DNA from: Clostridia bacterium
Lineage (GTDB): Bacteria > Bacillota > Clostridia > TANB77 > CAG-508
Reading direction: 5' to 3'
DNA length: 15,610 nt
Assembly: GCA_900753165.1 (NCBI GenBank)
Contig: CAADYC010000038.1
Coordinates: 1 to 15,610 of the forward strand
Position numbers and translations under genes: made by a program. The notes below the pieces were generated by a model. It saw only the letters and a list, made by a program, of their open reading frames with translations. It did no database searches and was not told where the DNA came from. The first letter of the stretch is position 1; every line of letters starts with the position of its first letter. Shown piece by piece: positions 6,975 through 14,573 of this stretch.

Positions 6975-8357
6975 ATGAAAATAAAAGAAATAATAAAAGC
7001 AACAAATGGAAATTTAGTAATTGGAGATTTAGACGTAGAAATAAAAGATTTTTGTAGGAATACAAGAATATTAAAAAAAGGAGATACATATATAGGAATA
7101 AGGGGGGAAAACTTTGATGGAAATGCTTTATGGGAAAAAGCATTTGAAAGTGGAGCAGATACAGTAATATTACAAGGAATAGAATTTGGTGAAAATGATT
7201 TAGAAAAATATAAAAATAAAAACATAATAAATGTAAAAGATACAATACAAGCATTAGCTGATATTGCAACATACAAAAGAATGTCATTTGGAAAAGATTT
7301 TAAACTTGTTGGAGTAACAGGAAGTGTTGGAAAAACAAGTACAAAAGATATTGTGGCAAATGTTATATCACAAAAATATAAGACTTTAAAGACACAAGGA
7401 AATAACAATAATGAAATTGGTTTACCTTTTACAATGTTTAATTTAAAAGACCAAGAAGCAGCTGTTATAGAAATGGGAATGAATCATTTTGGCGAAATAA
7501 GTAAATTGACTAAAATTGCAAAACCAACAATATCAGTAATTACAAATATTGGAACATCACATATTGGAAATTTAGGTTCAAGAGAAAATATTTTGAAAGC
7601 AAAATTAGAAATATTAGAAGGAATGGATAAAAAAATATTAGTTGTAAATAATGATAATGATTTATTGCATAAATATTATTTAAATAATAAAGATATAGAG
7701 ATACATACATATGGAATAGAAAATGAATCTGAAGTAACAGCTGAAGACATTATCTTAGGTGAAAATAATAGTGAATTTATTTGTAATATAAAAGGTGATA
7801 AATTTAATGTTAATGTTCCTGTTGGTGGAATACATTTTGTTTATAATGCTTTATGTGCAGCTACAGTTGGAAAATTGTTAGGGTTAAACAAAGAACAGAT
7901 AAAAATGGGAATAGAAACTTTTGAATTAACTAAAAAAAGAATGGATATAACTGAATTGAAAAATGGCGTTACAATCATAAATGATAGTTATAATGCAAGT
8001 TTTGAGTCAATGCAAGCTTCATTAAAATATTTGCATGGTCTAAAATCTAGGAGAAAAATAGCTGTTTTGGGTGATATGTTTGAACTTGGAGAATATTCAA
8101 AGGAACTTCATGAAAAAGTTGGAATAGAGGTTGCCAAAAATAAAATTGATATGCTTATTTGTTGTGGAGAAAATGCTAAGTATATAGTAAATGCTGCAAA
8201 ATATAGTGGAATGCCAATGAGTAGTGTACATTATTTTGAGAATAGAGAAGAAGTAGAAAAATTTGTTAAAGATATTTGGGAGAGAGGTGACAGTATTTTA
8301 TTTAAAGCTTCTAATGGAATGAAATTTTTTACTATTGTAGAAAATTTAATAAAATAA
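6975..8357 (+). CDS. murF: UDP-N-acetylmuramoyl-tripeptide--D-alanyl-D-alanine ligase MurF
   Basis: The last cytoplasmic amino acid ligase of peptidoglycan synthesis: it joins D-Ala-D-Ala to the UDP-MurNAc-tripeptide with ATP. It is 460 residues, a normal MurF length. The N-terminal substrate domain (about 1-100) contains NTRILKKGDTYIGIRGENFDG. The central ATPase domain has the P-loop GVTGSVGKTS at residues 113-122, then TQGNNNNEIGLPFT and AVIEMGMNHFGEI, both highly typical of MurF, and TNIGTSHIGNLGSREN. The C-terminal domain has NDSYNASFESMQASL and AVLGDMFELGEYS. The start is supported by GAGGTGA at 6964-6970. It is transcribed with ddl 16 nt downstream, so the enzyme that makes D-Ala-D-Ala is coupled to the one that uses it. 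Confidence 0.97.
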   Translation: MKIKEIIKATNGNLVIGDLDVEIKDFCRNTRILKKGDTYIGIRGENFDGNALWEKAFESGADTVILQGIEFGENDLEKYKNKNIINVKDTIQALADIATYKRMSFGKDFKLVGVTGSVGKTSTKDIVANVISQKYKTLKTQGNNNNEIGLPFTMFNLKDQEAAVIEMGMNHFGEISKLTKIAKPTISVITNIGTSHIGNLGSRENILKAKLEILEGMDKKILVVNNDNDLLHKYYLNNKDIEIHTYGIENESEVTAEDIILGENNSEFICNIKGDKFNVNVPVGGIHFVYNALCAATVGKLLGLNKEQIKMGIETFELTKKRMDITELKNGVTIINDSYNASFESMQASLKYLHGLKSRRKIAVLGDMFELGEYSKELHEKVGIEVAKNKIDMLICCGENAKYIVNAAKYSGMPMSSVHYFENREEVEKFVKDIWERGDSILFKASNGMKFFTIVENLIK

Positions 8358-8373
8358 AAAGAAGGTAGGAAAT

Positions 8374-9408
8374 ATGAAAAAAATAGGTGTTGTTTTTGGT
8401 GGAATGTCCACAGAAAGCAAAATTTCTTATATTTCAGGCGTTTCTGTAATCAAAAATTTAAATAAAGAAAAATATGATATTTTTCCTATATTTATAGATA
8501 AAGAGGGAAAATGGTTTAAAATAAATATGCCAGTAGAAGGACAAATAAAAATAGATAAAAAAGAACAAATTGAAAATGTATTTAAATATTTAAAAAATAT
8601 GGATGTTATTTTTCCAGTTTTACATGGTTTGTACGGAGAAGATGGAACAATTCAAGGACTATGTGAAATGTTAAAAGTTCCATATGTTGGTTGTGGAGTT
8701 TTAGCATCAAGTGTTGGAATGGATAAAGTTTATACGAAAATTATTTTTGATAAAGCTGAAATAAATCAAACTAAGTATGTTTATATAAGAAAATATAATG
8801 ATAAATATATTTATGTAGATGATAAATTTAATGAAAAAATATTAGATTTTGATGAAATTATAAAATTAATAACAGAAAAAATAAAATTCCCAATGTTTAT
8901 AAAACCATCAAATTCAGGTTCGAGTTTAGGAATTAATAAGGCTAATAGTGTAGAAGAATTAAAAGTTGCAATAAAAGAAGGAGAGATGTATGATAAAAAA
9001 ATATTAATAGAAGAAGGAATAGAAGGTAGAGAAATTGAATGTGCAGTTTTAGGAAATGAAAATGTACAAAGTTCATGTGTTGGAGAAATTAAACCATCTG
9101 ATGAATTTTATAGTTATGATGCAAAATATAAAAATAAGGAATCAAAACTTTTCATACCTGCAGATATATCAGAACAGAAATCAGAAGAAATTAAGAAATT
9201 GGCAGTGAAAGCATTTAAAACCATTGATGGAAAGGGATTGGCTAGAGTAGATTTCTTTATAGAAAATGGTACTGAAAAAGTATACATAAATGAAATAAAT
9301 ACTTTACCTGGTTTTACTGATATTAGTATGTATCCAAAACTTTTTGAACAAGTTGGAATTAAATATTCAGATTTGTTAGATAAAGTTATTGAATTAGCTC
9401 TGAAATAA
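8374..9408 (+). CDS. ddl: D-alanine--D-alanine ligase
   Basis: An ATP-grasp enzyme that makes the D-Ala-D-Ala dipeptide used by MurF; 344 residues. The N-terminal motif VVFGGMSTESKIS carries the conserved Glu (E14). PVLHGLYGEDGTIQG lies at 82-95, the ATP-grasp core has FIKPSNSGSSLGI at 175-187, and the metal-binding end has ARVDFF and YINEINTLPGFT (E307, N309). The specificity loop reads FYSYDAKY (245-252), with a Tyr as in true D-Ala-D-Ala ligases and unlike the Phe-rich loop of D-Ala-D-Ser ligases or the VanA-type D-lactate ligases. From this I infer an ordinary vancomycin-sensitive wall rather than a resistance ligase. The start is supported by AGAAGGTAGG about 4-13 nt upstream. It is the second gene of the murF operon and is followed by a long terminator hairpin. 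Confidence 0.96.
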   Translation: MKKIGVVFGGMSTESKISYISGVSVIKNLNKEKYDIFPIFIDKEGKWFKINMPVEGQIKIDKKEQIENVFKYLKNMDVIFPVLHGLYGEDGTIQGLCEMLKVPYVGCGVLASSVGMDKVYTKIIFDKAEINQTKYVYIRKYNDKYIYVDDKFNEKILDFDEIIKLITEKIKFPMFIKPSNSGSSLGINKANSVEELKVAIKEGEMYDKKILIEEGIEGREIECAVLGNENVQSSCVGEIKPSDEFYSYDAKYKNKESKLFIPADISEQKSEEIKKLAVKAFKTIDGKGLARVDFFIENGTEKVYINEINTLPGFTDISMYPKLFEQVGIKYSDLLDKVIELALK

Positions 9409-9412
9409 AATG

Positions 9413-9450
9413 AAAAAAGTCCATAAAATCTATGGCTTTTTTTTCATTTT
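9413..9450 (+). terminator. Intrinsic terminator after ddl
   Basis: CCATA (9421-9425) pairs with TATGG (9431-9435). The stem is extended, across one bulged T, by G9419-C9436 and an A6/T8 run (9413-9418 with 9437-9444). The long T tract completes a Rho-independent terminator 5 nt after the ddl stop. Confidence 0.88.
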
Positions 9451-9451
9451 G

Positions 9452-9460
9452 TGATATAAT
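9452..9460 (+). promoter_or_regulatory. Extended -10 promoter of the dnaJ-like gene
   Basis: TGATATAAT at 9452-9460 is a perfect extended -10 element (TGN-TATAAT). There is no recognisable -35, which is common for extended -10 promoters. It lies directly after the ddl terminator; the leader would be about 25 nt and carries a very strong GGGGGAGG ribosome binding site at 9477-9484. Confidence 0.65.
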
Positions 9461-9491
9461 ATATCTACCTAATTTCGGGGGAGGATGTTAA

Positions 9492-10361
9492 ATGAAATAC
9501 AAAGATTACTATAAAATACTTGGACTAGAAACGAGCCAGATTTCAATAGAAGAAATAAAATCAGCATATAGAACAGCAGTAAAGAAAAATCATCCAGATT
9601 TAAATGTTGGAGATAATTTAGCAGAAGAAAAAATTAAAGATATAAATGAAGCATATAGGACATTGTCAATGCCAGCTTCAAAGAGAAAATATGATAGAAT
9701 ATGGAATTCTAGAAATAATGCTAAAAATTATCAAAAATTTAAAGGAAAAAATATATTTAGTATGTTTTTAGGTGATATAGAAAAAAATAGCGAAGAAAAA
9801 ATAAATAGAAAAAATCCTATTAAAGGTGAAAATATAGATACAGAGATACAGGTTAGTTTAGAAGATGCTTTTTATGGTTTAGAAAAAAAGATATCTTTAA
9901 GGACTATAGAAGGTAAAATGAAAACTTTTGAAGTGAAAATACCTGAAGGAATACGAAACGGTGAAAAAATAAGACTTATTGGTCAAGGTAAAAAAGGAAT
10001 TAATGGTGGAAAAAATGGAGATTTACTTATTAAAATAAATATTGAAGATGATAAAATGTTTAAATTGTATGGAAGTGATTTATGTACAGATTTAAAACTT
10101 TCACCATGGGAAGCAGCTCTAGGGACAAGAGTAGATATAAAAACTATTGATGGTGAAACTAAAGTCTATGTACCACAAGGAATACAGAGTGGAGAAAAAA
10201 TTAGAATACCAAGTAAAGGCTATAAAGATGGTAAAGGTGGTAGAGGAGATTTAGTTGCAGAAGTTAAGATAATGGTTCCAAAGAAATTAGAACTTGATGA
10301 GCAAGAGATGTTTGAAAAATTGAAAGAAATGTCAGCGTTTAATCCAAGAAATTATAAATAA
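9492..10361 (+). CDS. Class II DnaJ-like co-chaperone (CbpA type)
   Basis: A Hsp40 co-chaperone that would stimulate a DnaK ATPase and deliver substrates; 289 residues. The J domain is at residues 4-70 with YYKILGLETSQISIEEIKSA and the essential HPD tripeptide at 34-36. A linker of about 45 residues follows, rich in Lys/Asn rather than Gly/Phe (RNPIKGENID). The C-terminal substrate-binding domains run from about 118 to 280 (VSLEDAFYGLEKKI, VKIPEGIRNGEKIRLIGQGK, LSPWEAALGTRVDIKTIDG, VYVPQGIQSGEKIRIPSKG). The cysteine-rich zinc domain of classical DnaJ is missing, so this is a class II protein resembling CbpA. It is not next to hrcA, grpE or dnaK and is monocistronic, so a classical dnaJ probably exists elsewhere. 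The start ATG at 9492 has GGGGGAGG 7 nt upstream. Confidence 0.93.
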   Translation: MKYKDYYKILGLETSQISIEEIKSAYRTAVKKNHPDLNVGDNLAEEKIKDINEAYRTLSMPASKRKYDRIWNSRNNAKNYQKFKGKNIFSMFLGDIEKNSEEKINRKNPIKGENIDTEIQVSLEDAFYGLEKKISLRTIEGKMKTFEVKIPEGIRNGEKIRLIGQGKKGINGGKNGDLLIKINIEDDKMFKLYGSDLCTDLKLSPWEAALGTRVDIKTIDGETKVYVPQGIQSGEKIRIPSKGYKDGKGGRGDLVAEVKIMVPKKLELDEQEMFEKLKEMSAFNPRNYK

Positions 10362-10411
10362 TAGGTATTTGAATTTTTATTTAATATATATTATATGATA
10401 TGTTATTAGTA

Positions 10412-10494
10412 ATAGTTCACATAATTTTAATAAAATTATTGACAAATGCTGTAAGATTAGCTATAATTATAAGTAGTGACATAAGATGAACTAT
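10412..10494 (+). repeat. Inverted repeat arms flanking the cassette promoter
   Basis: ATAGTTCA at 10412-10419 and TGAACTAT at 10487-10494 are exact reverse complements, 67 nt apart, with the -35 and -10 boxes between them. Each arm could be a half-site of a regulator, or this may be chance in AT-rich DNA. Confidence 0.3.
10439..10467 (+). promoter_or_regulatory. Perfect consensus sigma-A promoter of the coupling-protein cassette
   Basis: TTGACA at 10439-10444 and TATAAT at 10462-10467, with exactly 17 nt between them: a complete consensus vegetative promoter, the strongest one visible in the window. The transcript start is expected near 10474, leaving a leader of about 50 nt. That leader contains a small hairpin at 10491-10509 (CTAT and GATT pairing with AATC and ATAG, one bulged G). 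Such a promoter is constitutive unless repressed. Confidence 0.88.
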
Positions 10495-10524
10495 GGATTG
10501 TAATCATAGAAATGAGGTATAAAA

Positions 10525-11043
10525 ATGGACAATATACAAGGAAAACACTTTAGTATAACAGATCCAAAAGGTGTAAATACTGTTATATATCAAGTAAATA
10601 AAACAGAAAAAGAATTTTTAAAAGAATATCCTAAATATACAGTTGAAAGATTAGACCATACAGAAGAATTAAGAGGAGATTTTAATAAAAAGACTTTTTA
10701 TGTGGAAAATCCAGCTAAAGATGGAAATAGATTGGTAATCTTGTCTTTTGGTGATGACAAGGTTGTTATTAATACTGGTATCTTGATAGATGACGAGGTA
10801 AAAATAACTAAAAAACCAACACCATTTAAATTTACAACATTATATTCAGAAGATAATTCAGAATATAAAGAATTTAAATATACACCAAATTTAAAGAGAC
10901 CGATTTCTATTATAGACCCAGAGACAACAGAAGAAATAAAACCAACACTTTATTTTGATGAAAAAACAAATGAAGTTAAAGGAAAATGTAAATTGAAACC
11001 GTATAAATCTTATTTCGCATTTGAAATAAGAGATGGCGAATAA
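10525..11043 (+). CDS. Uncharacterised protein, first gene of the coupling-protein cassette
   Basis: A 172-residue soluble protein that I do not recognise. It has no signal peptide, no transmembrane segment and no cysteine-rich motif. The alternation of charged and beta-branched residues (LVILSFGDDKVVINTGILI, KPTPFKFTTLYSEDN, PTLYFDEKTNEVKGKC) suggests a mostly beta-strand fold, possibly two small beta domains split near residue 95. The N-terminus reads KHFSITDPKGVNTVIYQVNK. The start is supported by GAGGT at 10514-10518 and the strong promoter upstream. It is followed 15 nt later by a second small unknown gene whose ribosome binding site overlaps this stop codon, then by a VirD4-type ATPase, so all three are probably co-transcribed. 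From position alone it might be an adaptor or substrate-presenting factor for the ATPase; nothing in the sequence proves this. Confidence 0.8.
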   Translation: MDNIQGKHFSITDPKGVNTVIYQVNKTEKEFLKEYPKYTVERLDHTEELRGDFNKKTFYVENPAKDGNRLVILSFGDDKVVINTGILIDDEVKITKKPTPFKFTTLYSEDNSEYKEFKYTPNLKRPISIIDPETTEEIKPTLYFDEKTNEVKGKCKLKPYKSYFAFEIRDGE

Positions 11044-11058
11044 GGAGGAGAAGCCCAA

Positions 11059-11271
11059 ATGGCAAATAAATCAAAGGATGTAAAAACTAGACCAGCAGGA
11101 ATTAATGACAATATTGAAATTGCAGTAATGGATATTAATAATGTAGTTGAAAATAATAAAACTGTATTAAGGGCAAAAGGTATAAAAATTCCAGATTTAA
11201 GTACAGAATTAAAACAAGGAATGGTTATAAAAGCATATGATGGTGGAAAGGCTCAAGAGATTCAAAGATAA
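11059..11271 (+). CDS. Small uncharacterised protein, second gene of the coupling-protein cassette
   Basis: A 70-residue soluble protein that I do not recognise: a polar, Lys-rich start (MANKSKDVKTRPAGINDN), then IEIAVMDINNVVENNKTVL, and a C-terminal half containing AKGIKIPDLSTELKQGMVIK ending AYDGGKAQEIQR. No membrane segment, signal or metal motif is visible; strand-rich with one short helix is my guess. The ribosome binding site AAGGAGGAG (11042-11050) overlaps the stop codon of the preceding gene, which implies translational coupling. The coupling ATPase starts 28 nt after its stop. Small proteins encoded next to coupling proteins are sometimes accessory factors or chaperones, but no such family can be recognised here. 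Confidence 0.78.
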   Translation: MANKSKDVKTRPAGINDNIEIAVMDINNVVENNKTVLRAKGIKIPDLSTELKQGMVIKAYDGGKAQEIQR

Positions 11272-11299
11272 TACAAAAGAATAGTAGGTGATTTTTTTA

Positions 11300-11782
11300 A
11301 TGAATTACAAAATAGAGGGAGCAATAAAAAAGAATAAAAAAAGTTTTATAATATGTGCAATACTATGGCTATTATTGGTCATAGTATTTGTTGCACCATT
11401 TTCATATAGTGTATTTGAAGCAAATACAACAGGACAATTTGATTTAGCAATGTTTATAGAGATACTTCCAAATAATATAACAAATCCGTTTGGAACACTT
11501 GCATCATTGTTTGCAAATGGAGCTGCTAATAATTTTATTTCATCTTTATTAGTATTTACAGTAGCATATTTAGTTGTATTTTTTATAGGATTTTCAAAAT
11601 CAGCACCTAAAAATGAATATACAGATATAGAACATGGTTCAAGTGATTGGAGCCAAAGAGGAGAGCAATATCAAATATTAAGTAAAAATAAAGGAATTAT
11701 ACTTGCAGAAGATAATTACTTACCACTTGATAAAAGAGGAAATGTCAATGTTTTGGTAGTTGGACGGTTCAGGTTCTGGTAA
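11300..11782 (+). pseudogene. VirD4/TraG-type coupling ATPase, N-terminal part up to a frameshift in Walker A
   Basis: The N-terminal membrane portion of a type IV coupling protein. From the ATG at 11300 (AGGTGA at 11286-11291, 8 nt before it) there are two transmembrane helices, at about residues 15-37 and 79-98, with an extracellular loop between. The pre-ATPase strand then reads EHGSSDW, GIILAEDNYLPLDKRGNVN and VLVVG, as in clostridial VirD4-like proteins. A GTG at 11288 is also in frame but overlaps the ribosome binding site. After VLVVG the frame continues RFRFW and stops at 11782. Removing one base from the GGACGG at 11762-11767 gives VLVVGGSGSGKSAS, a perfect Walker A leading into the next open frame. 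The gene is therefore interrupted by a single-base insertion at one of its most critical positions; true mutation, sequencing error and recoding cannot be told apart here. Confidence 0.85.
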
Positions 11783-13331
11783 ATCTGCATCATATTCAAT
11801 ACCAAATGCACATCAATGTTTGGGCTCTTATATATTTACAGACCCAAAAGGAGAACTTTATGATAGAACAGCAGGATATTTAAAAGAACAAGGGTATGAT
11901 ATAAAAGTATTAAATTTAGTAAGACCACAATTTAGTGATGGGTATAACCCATTAATGCATATTTCATCAGAATTAGATGTAGATGTTATTGCAAATACAA
12001 TAGTTAAAGGACAAAAAACAGATAGTGGTTCAGATCCATATTGGGATGATATGGCAGAAATGTTATTAAAGGCTTTGATATATTATTTAATAGCAACAAG
12101 ACCTGAAGAAGAACAAAATTTAGCAAGTTGTGCAGAATTAGTAAGAGCTGCAAATAAAAATGGAGGAAGTAATTTACTTTCAGACTTGATGGGGCAATTA
12201 CCATATGATCATCCAGCAAGAATGTATTATAAATCTATAGAAATCGCACCAGAAAAAACATATGGCTCAATACTAAGTTCATTGCAATCAAAACTTGGTA
12301 AATTTGATTCAAAAGATATTGCTGAATTAACATCAACAGATACTATAAATTTTGAAGAAATAGGAAATAAAAAAACAGCTGTGTATGTAATATCATCAGA
12401 TACTCATACAGCATATGATTTCTTACTTACAATATTCTTCTCACAAATGATACAACAATTATATGATTATGCAGATCAAAATGGAGGAAGACTTAAGGAA
12501 AGAACATATTTTATATTAGATGAGTTTGCTAATATAGGAAAGATACCAGATTTTGATAAAAAGATATCAACATCAAGAAGTAGAGGAATATCATTTAGTG
12601 TTATTTTACAAAATATTGACCAATTAGAGGCTGTATATGAAAAATCATATGAAACAATAATGGGTAACTGTGATACACATGTATTTTTAGGAAGTAACTC
12701 ATTTAAAACTGTTGAATATTTTTCAAAGGCATTGGGTGAAAAAACAATTGATAGAAATAGTGTTTCAATTAATAAAGATAAACAAAATCATAAAACAGGA
12801 AAGAGTTTATCAGATCAAATTATGGCAAGAGCTCTTATGACTCCTGATGAATTACGTAGAATGGATAATGATTTATGTATAATTTTTGAAAAAGGCATAA
12901 AACCAGTAAAAGCAAATAAATATTATTATTTTAAACATCCTATGGCAAAAGAAATGGCAAGATGTGAAATTAGTCATAATGATATAGGCGAGATTGATAG
13001 AGGAGTTTGGAGAAAATATAATCCATATAATCCTTATGTAGAAGAAAAAGATGAAAAATCAGTTGAAAATTTGAATATTGAATCATTAGATGATTTATTT
13101 GATGATATTGATGATAACAGCTCTAAAACATTAGATAAAAAAAATAATGAAAAAGAGAATCTTGTTAATAAAGATGATAGTGTAGATAAAAAAATAAATG
13201 ATTTAATGGATATGGACTTTGATGATGCACCAGTTCTTCCACAAGAACAAGATGATGATACTTATGATTTACAAAAAGAGTTAGAGGCTAAGTTTGATGA
13301 ATTATTTGGTCCTTTAGAGGATGATGAATAA
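11760..13331 (+). pseudogene. VirD4/TraG-type coupling ATPase, ATPase domain after the frameshift
   Basis: The main ATPase part of the same protein, open without further defects for 523 codons. It contains GSGSGKSASYSIPNA (P-loop), YIFTDPKGELYDRTAGYL, DPYWDDMAEMLLKALIYYL, then Walker B YFILDEFANIGKIPDF at fragment residues 250-265, SRSRGISFSVILQNIDQLE with the conserved Gln, and MGNCDTHVFLGS. These are diagnostic for TraG/VirD4 coupling proteins, which bring DNA-relaxase complexes or protein substrates to a type IV secretion channel. The last ~100 residues form an acidic Asp/Glu/Asn-rich tail (for example ESLDDLFDDIDDNSS) ending KFDELFGPLEDDE, plausibly a partner- or substrate-contact region. 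The first codon of this frame is a TTG with no ribosome binding site, so it is unlikely to be translated on its own. Joined to the N-terminal part the protein would be about 676 residues. No relaxase or channel genes flank it. Confidence 0.88.
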
Positions 13332-13360
13332 AACAAGTTGGGTTAATCCTAACTTGTTTT
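13330..13360 (+). terminator. Intrinsic terminator of the coupling-protein cassette
   Basis: A stem of 13 pairs including one G-U (13330-13342 with 13348-13360; outer part AAAACAAGTT / AACTTGTTTT, inner GG/CC) has a 5-nt loop, followed by eight T. It starts at the stop codon of the ATPase and is a strong Rho-independent terminator. Confidence 0.92.
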
Positions 13361-13364
13361 TTTT

Positions 13365-13382
13365 GGTTACTGAACTGTAACC
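13365..13382 (+). terminator. Second, tandem terminator hairpin
   Basis: GGTTAC (13365-13370) pairs with GTAACC (13377-13382) around a 6-nt loop and is followed by TTTTTT. It sits 4 nt after the first terminator, so the cassette is insulated from the downstream nuclease operon by two hairpins. Confidence 0.75.
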
Positions 13383-13408
13383 TTTTTTGAGTAAAATAAT
13401 GAGAAAAT

Positions 13409-13437
13409 TTGTTTTGTTCGCTTGTTTTTTATATAAT
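13409..13437 (+). promoter_or_regulatory. Likely sigma-A promoter of the nuclease pair
   Basis: TTGTTT at 13409-13414 and TATAAT at 13432-13437, 17 nt apart; the -35 matches three of six consensus positions (TTG), the -10 is perfect. The leader to the ATG at 13485 would be about 40 nt. Confidence 0.55.
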
Positions 13438-13484
13438 TTTATTATATATTAAAACATATTAAAAACATTACTATGGAGGAAGAT

Positions 13485-14573
13485 ATGAAATTTGTACATA
13501 TAGCAGATATGCATTTTGATAGTCCATTTGTAAATCTTTCAGATAAAGGTGGACTAGGAGATTTAAGAAGATTAGAACAAAGAAAAGTGTTTAAAAAAGT
13601 GATACAGTATATAAATGAAAATAATATAAAATATTTATTTATTTCGGGAGATTTATATGAGCAAAAATATATAAAAAAATCAACGATTGAATATATAAAT
13701 AATTTATTTAAAGAAATACCAGGAACAAGAATATTTATATCACCTGGAAATCATGATCCATATACAAAAAATTCATATTATAATAAATTTTATTGGAATG
13801 AAAATGTAAAAATATTTACATCAAAAATAGAAAAAATTGAGTGTGAAGATGCAAATATTTATGGATATGGATTTGATGATTTTTATTGTAAAAATTGCGG
13901 AATTGAAAATATCAATTTAGATGACAAAAACAAATTAAATATATTAGTAATTCATGGAACATTAGATGGTGGAACAATTGAAAATAATGAATATAATCCT
14001 TTATCTTCAAAAATATTGAAAGAAAAAGGATTTGATTATGTTGCATTAGGACATATTCACAAATTAGATTATAATCAAGAAGAAAATCAAAATATTGTAT
14101 ATCCGGGTTCAACAACATCACTTGGATTTGATGAACTTGGTGAACATGGAATGATAGTAGGCAACATAGAAAAAGAAAAAATAAATTTAGAATTTATTCC
14201 ACTAGATGAAACTGAATTTAAATTATTTGATTTAGATGTTACTGAAATAATTTCAAGGGAAGAATTGATTGAAAAAATAAATGAGTTAAATTTTGAAGAA
14301 AATAATTTAATTGAAATTATTTTAACAGGGAAAAGAAATTTTGAAATTGATAAATATGAATTATATAAATTAATTTCGAATGATAAAGTTATCAAAATAA
14401 AAGATAAAACTAAAATAAATTATGATTTAGAAAAATTGGTAAATGATACTACTTTAAAAGGTTTATTTGCAAAAGAAATGTTAGAAAAATTAAATGCAGC
14501 AAATATTTCAGAAGAACAAAAAGAAATAATAGAAAAAGCAGTTGAAATTGGAATGGAGGCATTAGGAATTTAG
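13485..14573 (+). CDS. SbcD/YhaO-type metallophosphoesterase, DNA repair exonuclease subunit
   Basis: The nuclease subunit of an Mre11-Rad50/SbcCD-like pair; 362 residues from the ATG at 13485. All metallophosphoesterase motifs are present: HIADMHFDSP (D8, H10), FISGDLYEQ (D56), SPGNHDPY (N89, H90, D91), VIHGTLDG and ALGHIHKLDY. These coordinate two metal ions, usually manganese, for 3'-5' exonuclease and end-processing activity. An earlier in-frame ATG at 13473 was rejected because GGAGGA at 13475-13480 is the ribosome binding site for 13485. It is shorter than typical SbcD (about 400 residues), and its partner downstream has a YhaN-type P-loop, so the pair resembles B. subtilis YhaO-YhaN more than SbcD-SbcC. 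The C-terminal third (about 240-362) is helical, Lys/Glu-rich and poorly conserved. Confidence 0.92.
   Translation: MKFVHIADMHFDSPFVNLSDKGGLGDLRRLEQRKVFKKVIQYINENNIKYLFISGDLYEQKYIKKSTIEYINNLFKEIPGTRIFISPGNHDPYTKNSYYNKFYWNENVKIFTSKIEKIECEDANIYGYGFDDFYCKNCGIENINLDDKNKLNILVIHGTLDGGTIENNEYNPLSSKILKEKGFDYVALGHIHKLDYNQEENQNIVYPGSTTSLGFDELGEHGMIVGNIEKEKINLEFIPLDETEFKLFDLDVTEIISREELIEKINELNFEENNLIEIILTGKRNFEIDKYELYKLISNDKVIKIKDKTKINYDLEKLVNDTTLKGLFAKEMLEKLNAANISEEQKEIIEKAVEIGMEALGI

Noticed and set aside
6949..7408. Minus-strand frames opposite the start of murF
   Set aside because: Leu/Phe-rich shadows of an A-rich coding strand; the plus strand encodes an unmistakable MurF.
4803..9408. VanW plus Ddl read as a vancomycin resistance cluster
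   Set aside because: The Ddl specificity loop (FYSYDAKY) is of the D-Ala-D-Ala type, and there is no VanH, VanX, VanY, VanT or VanRS. VanW-domain proteins are common in clostridia without resistance.
10439..13382. Complete integrative conjugative element
   Set aside because: Only a coupling ATPase is present. No integrase, relaxase, VirB4-like ATPase, replication protein, tRNA target or flanking direct repeats could be seen in the window.
13473..13484. Earlier ATG for the SbcD-like nuclease
   Set aside because: This stretch is itself the ribosome binding site (GGAGGA) of the ATG at 13485, and the family N-terminus begins at MKFVHIADMH.
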